From Acidobacteriaceae bacterium (GTDB taxonomy: Bacteria > Acidobacteriota > Terriglobia > Terriglobales > Acidobacteriaceae): a DNA stretch of 9,296 nt. Below the pieces are notes generated by a model. The model was given only the letters and a program-made list of their open reading frames with translations, was not told where the DNA came from and made no database searches. The stretch spans positions 1 to 9,296 of the forward strand of contig JASHUF010000445.1 of NCBI GenBank assembly GCA_030040175.1, written 5' to 3'. Both the position numbers and the translations under genes were made by a program. This document shows, piece by piece, positions 6,786 through 9,296 of the stretch (its first letter is position 1; the number at the start of each line of letters is the position of its first letter).

Positions 6786-6817
6786 AGTTGGGTTGCACAT
6801 TTCCCCCGGGGGAAGCG

Positions 6818-6841
6818 CTAGGGCCTGTTAACACGATTAGG
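6818..6841 (+). repeat. Left terminal inverted repeat of the MITE
   Basis: The 24 bp are a perfect inverted match to 7107-7130. They include the internal palindrome TGTTAACA and the outer CTAG. The match continues imperfectly inward for roughly 20 bp (both ends read inward through CAGCG and GAGCG blocks). Confidence 0.9.
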
Positions 6842-6857
6842 GCGAACAGCGTTGCGA

Positions 6858-6944
6858 GCGAAAATCGGGCCAGACGAGGCAGAGGCCGCAGGCTGTGGCA
6901 GGACCCCAGTCAAGGCCGACAACAAAGTATGGCCCGATTTTCGC
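6858..6944. repeat. Internal 15-bp inverted repeat within the MITE
   Basis: GCGAAAATCGGGCCA at 6858-6872 is exactly reverse-complementary to 6930-6944, leaving a 57-nt loop. It lies inside the left half of the element and could form a strong stem in RNA transcribed from either strand. Confidence 0.85.
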
Positions 6945-6957
6945 CGCAACCCAGGGC

Positions 6958-6986
6958 CCCAAACGCGCCGTTCTTGCGCGTTTGGG
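6958..6986. repeat. Compact hairpin in the MITE centre
   Basis: A perfect 10-bp stem CCCAAACGCG / CGCGTTTGGG (6958-6967 and 6977-6986) closes a 9-nt loop. Neither strand has a T-run immediately after the stem, so it does not read as an intrinsic terminator. Confidence 0.8.
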
Positions 6987-6999
6987 TTGAACCTGAAGG

Positions 7000-7098
7000 G
7001 ACGGGGCGGATTTTCCCGATGGCTTTGTCGCTCGTCGCTAAAATGCTTCAGCATTTGCCACTCCTCGCTCCGCGCGCTCGGAAAAATCCGCTCCCGTC
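7000..7098. repeat. Right-half stem of the MITE with inner hairpin
   Basis: GACGGGGCGGATTTT at 7000-7014 pairs with 7083-7098, with one bulged base. The enclosed loop holds a small perfect hairpin (AAATGC-TTCA-GCATTT, 7041-7056). With the left-half stem and the central hairpin it gives the element a three-arm layout between its termini. Confidence 0.7.
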
Positions 7099-7106
7099 GC
7101 TGCCGT

Positions 7107-7130
7107 CCTAATCGTGTTAACAGGCCCTAG
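7107..7130 (-). repeat. Right terminal inverted repeat of the MITE
   Basis: Perfect inverted copy of 6818-6841. Its outermost CTAG supplies the TAG stop codon of the glucoamylase gene (7127-7129 on the minus strand). Confidence 0.9.
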
Positions 7131-9296
7131 TCGTCTGCATCGATCCTGACTTTGACATTGTATCCAAGCCAACTCTGGCGATCCGGCCAGTGCAGGGTCC
7201 ACTCGATCTCGGTCGAGCCCTTTTCGGGAACCAGGTCGGCGGTGAATCCGGCACTGCCCAGAGGGCGGCTGGGGGTGGTGTGCTTCGATTGCCAGCCGTC
7301 CCCGGTCCAGACCACCTCAAAGTTTCCGTCGTCGAGAATGCGCAGGGCGCGGCCTGCATCCATCCGAGCAATCGGGCGCTTTCTGCTGTAGATTTCGATG
7401 CTGTGATTGGGCCGGCTGTCGTGGCTGCGGTTGGAGTAGCGTTCGAAGACGGGCTCGATGCGGTCGAAGACCTTGCCATCGACGGCGGAGCGCAGCAGCT
7501 TGAGGTATTCGGCGTGAGCCCAGACGAGGGGGACGGCGGAGCCTGCGGGCAGGCCGAAGCGCAGGCGGCGCTCAGGGCGATTGGGTTCATCCCACACCTG
7601 CTCGGGGAGCATCTGGCCGCAGGTGGCGAACTTCTCGTAGGTGCGGATGAAGGGCTCGATGTCGTGGCCGGCGGCGAGCTCGTAATGCGCGCGCTCGCCG
7701 GTGAGCAGCGGCCAGACGCGGCCCTGTCCCCAGCCCTTGAAGGGGCCTCCGTCGGGCCGCTGGCCGTAGCCGTCGTGGTTATAGCGCAGCCAGCCGGGCC
7801 CCTGGGGCAATTCGCGCTGGAGGACGGCGTCGACGACTTTGAGTGAATCGATGACGAGGGGATCGTCGGCGCGGCGCACGCCGTAGCGGACCAGCTCGAG
7901 AAAGCCGGCATCGATGATCTCCCGGGCCTCGAATTCCGAGGGCTCCCCGGGCGGGCGATTGGCGATGTGGACCGTTTCCTTCCCGCAACCCTCGTGGGCG
8001 TAGCTCTCGCCGCACTCCGGCGGGCGGATGCGCATGTAATGGCGCTTGACCTGAGGATAAAGAACGCCGTTGTTGGTGACCGTCCAGTCTTCGAGATGGC
8101 CTTCAATCCAGTCGGCATATTCCTCGAGGAACTGGCCCAGCTCAGCCGACTCGTGGGCCCGGGCCATCTCTGCCGCGCAGAGGAGGCCGGAGATAACGGC
8201 GGCGAGGGTGGAGGGCGAGTAGCCGGCGTTTTCCTCCCAGCGCTCCTGGTGGGTGATAGGCGCGTTGCGCACCAGAAATCCGGCGGCGCGCTCGACAAAA
8301 GGAAAGATGTTCAGCTCGCCCAGGGCGTTGGCTTTCCACAGGCGCCAGGCGAGGATGATGGGGAAGGCCACCTCGTCGAGCTGCTTGCCGCTCCAATAAG
8401 GCGTGCCGTCGATCCAGAAGTTCTGCGCAAAGCCGCCATCCTGCTGCTGGGTGCAGGCGAGATAGACAAGGGCGCGGCGCGCCGTCTCCTCGCGGCCGCA
8501 GGCGAGGAGGGCGGAGGCGGTCTGCACCATGTCGCGGGTCCACACCAGATGATAGCCGCCGAGGTCGTCATCGCCCTTGATCTGGCCCCACGGTATCGAC
8601 GCCGAAGCGACAAAGGCGCCGGAGTAAGTTTTGTCTTCGTGGGTGAGCAGCACGTTGTGGCTGGCGCGCATGAGCTTGCCGCCGTCAAGGGATTTTTTGG
8701 CCAGCCACTGCGGAATGGCGGCGCGGCGCCACTGCGCGATGTAGCGGTCGCGCAGCTCGGCAAAGGGCGTGGCCAGGGCGATGATGGTCTTCTCGGCCGC
8801 GGTGTGATGGCCGCCGCCGATGCCGATGGCCACGGTAAATTCAACCGCGCTCTCGGAGCCTTCCCCGGCAGTGATTTTGTCATCGAGGTCAAGCTGGCCC
8901 ATTACGGCTACGTTGCCGTCGGTGGCCGAGCCGAACTGCCAATCCATCCGGAAATCGTCCATCAGGTCGCGCCAGCCGTCGCTGAAGCCCACAAAGCCGC
9001 AGCTCATGCGCGAGAATCCGCAACTGGCGATCATGGCCAGCGACCACCTGTCCTTCCAGGCCAGGAACGCGGAGTGACCGGCGATATCGACCACGCGCGC
9101 GGAGTTGTTGGCTCCGCCGCCGTTCAAATGAGGGGCGAGCAGGGCGTAGATCTTCAGACGCGGCAAAAGATCGGCGTGGCCGGTGAGGCGCACGCGGGTG
9201 AGAACCACGGAGTGGTGCGGGTCGCAGATGATCTCCTTCGAGAGAGCGTAGCGGCCTTCGGGATCGCAGTTGATGTAATGCACGCCCAGCGCCTCG
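7127..9296 (-). CDS. Glucoamylase, glycoside hydrolase family 15 (5' end beyond window)
   Basis: It hydrolyses terminal alpha-1,4-linked glucose from starch, glycogen or maltodextrins, releasing glucose. The frame is open from the window edge (first residues Glu-Ala-Leu-Gly). The GTG at 9281-9283 is internal, since homologues have roughly 100 more N-terminal residues. Numbering from that GTG, a beta-sandwich domain covers about 1-165 (CDPEGRYALSKEIICDPHHS near the start). The (alpha/alpha)6 catalytic domain follows, with LGGYHLVWTRDMVQ (241-254), QQDGGFAQNFWIDGTPYW (280-297), LDEVAFPIILAWRLW (302-316), the probable general acid in ERWEENAGYSPS (347-358) and the probable general base Glu561 in LPEQVWDE. 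A beta-rich C-terminal segment (about 625-718) with GDGWQ is typical of the longer bacterial members. Ending in RIDADD, it uses a TAG stop that coincides with the end of a MITE. Location (cytoplasmic or exported) cannot be judged without the N-terminus. The visible part appears intact. Confidence 0.94.
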   Translation of the reverse strand, partial: EALGVHYINCDPEGRYALSKEIICDPHHSVVLTRVRLTGHADLLPRLKIYALLAPHLNGGGANNSARVVDIAGHSAFLAWKDRWSLAMIASCGFSRMSCGFVGFSDGWRDLMDDFRMDWQFGSATDGNVAVMGQLDLDDKITAGEGSESAVEFTVAIGIGGGHHTAAEKTIIALATPFAELRDRYIAQWRRAAIPQWLAKKSLDGGKLMRASHNVLLTHEDKTYSGAFVASASIPWGQIKGDDDLGGYHLVWTRDMVQTASALLACGREETARRALVYLACTQQQDGGFAQNFWIDGTPYWSGKQLDEVAFPIILAWRLWKANALGELNIFPFVERAAGFLVRNAPITHQERWEENAGYSPSTLAAVISGLLCAAEMARAHESAELGQFLEEYADWIEGHLEDWTVTNNGVLYPQVKRHYMRIRPPECGESYAHEGCGKETVHIANRPPGEPSEFEAREIIDAGFLELVRYGVRRADDPLVIDSLKVVDAVLQRELPQGPGWLRYNHDGYGQRPDGGPFKGWGQGRVWPLLTGERAHYELAAGHDIEPFIRTYEKFATCGQMLPEQVWDEPNRPERRLRFGLPAGSAVPLVWAHAEYLKLLRSAVDGKVFDRIEPVFERYSNRSHDSRPNHSIEIYSRKRPIARMDAGRALRILDDGNFEVVWTGDGWQSKHTTPSRPLGSAGFTADLVPEKGSTEIEWTLHWPDRQSWLGYNVKVRIDADD

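Larger units (their letters stand above)
6818..7130. mobile_element. MITE-like non-autonomous insertion element
   Basis: The 313-bp segment is bounded by perfect 24-bp inverted repeats (6818-6841 and 7107-7130), starting CTAGGGCCTGTTAACA on each side. Both ends carry CTAG, which fits a 4-bp (or TA) target duplication around a 305-bp element with 20-bp termini. The interior has no transposase, only nested hairpins: a 15-bp stem at 6858-6872/6930-6944, a 10-bp stem at 6958-6967/6977-6986, a long stem at 7000-7014/7083-7098 with a one-base bulge, and a small hairpin at 7041-7056. Small size, no gene and inverted ends fit a miniature inverted-repeat transposable element mobilised in trans. The termini remind me of IS5-family (IS427-like) elements, which I cannot verify here. 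It lies between the glucoamylase and tkt, exactly at the glucoamylase stop codon. Confidence 0.82.

Noticed and set aside
6896..6920. TTGACT-like -35 box on the minus strand inside the MITE as a promoter for tkt
   Set aside because: No acceptable -10 hexamer lies at 16-18 bp spacing, so a promoter cannot be supported.
7117..8298. 393-codon minus-strand frame in another phase of the glucoamylase
   Set aside because: Serine, proline and alanine rich out-of-frame translation of the GH15 gene.
9281..9283. GTG as a true start of the glucoamylase
   Set aside because: The frame stays open to the window edge, the residues before it fit the family, and GH15 homologues extend about 100 residues further.

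Overview
This window looks like a chromosomal segment of a GC-rich bacterium, most likely an acidobacterium (Acidobacteriota, possibly subdivision 1). That assignment is an inference. It rests on high GC with strong third-position bias (long open shadow frames lie opposite the real genes), on the style of the gene set, and on a secreted 'VDFKNFTYP'-type protein at the left edge that I associate from memory with Acidobacteria. No rRNA, tRNA, CRISPR array, prophage or autonomous transposase is visible.

All six recognisable genes and one uncharacterised gene are on the minus strand, so transcription runs from high to low coordinates. In that order they are: a GH15 glucoamylase (7127-9296, N-terminus cut by the window edge), transketolase tkt (4766-6763), ribose-5-phosphate isomerase B rpiB (4109-4594), a HAD-superfamily phosphatase (3381-3995), a short 6-phosphogluconate dehydrogenase gnd (2331-3239), glucose-6-phosphate dehydrogenase zwf (584-2146), and the start of a secreted protein of unknown function (1-517, C-terminus cut by the window edge). 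Together they form an alpha-glucan-to-pentose-phosphate cluster. The glucoamylase releases glucose, which enters at Zwf after phosphorylation by an enzyme not encoded here. Gnd, RpiB and Tkt carry the carbon on. 6-Phosphogluconolactonase, transaldolase and ribulose-5-phosphate epimerase are not in the window.

The most unusual structure is between the glucoamylase and tkt: a 313-bp MITE-like element (6818-7130) with perfect 24-bp inverted termini that begin and end in CTAG. It contains several nested hairpins and no transposase. It sits exactly on the TAG stop codon of the glucoamylase gene. Removing it and one CTAG copy leaves the stop intact and restores a 54-bp gap to tkt, so it appears to have split a formerly compact gene pair.

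A second unusual feature is a set of degenerate 7-bp tandem repeats (coding-strand consensus CTGAYCC, or its complement GGRTCAG) in the spacers. Arrays lie just upstream of the ribosome-binding sites of zwf, gnd and rpiB, and reversed arrays lie at the 3' ends of gnd and tkt, so two spacers are bracketed by inverted arrays. They resemble the short tandemly repeated repetitive (STRR) sequences known from cyanobacteria. No strong sigma70-type promoter or intrinsic terminator could be identified in any spacer.
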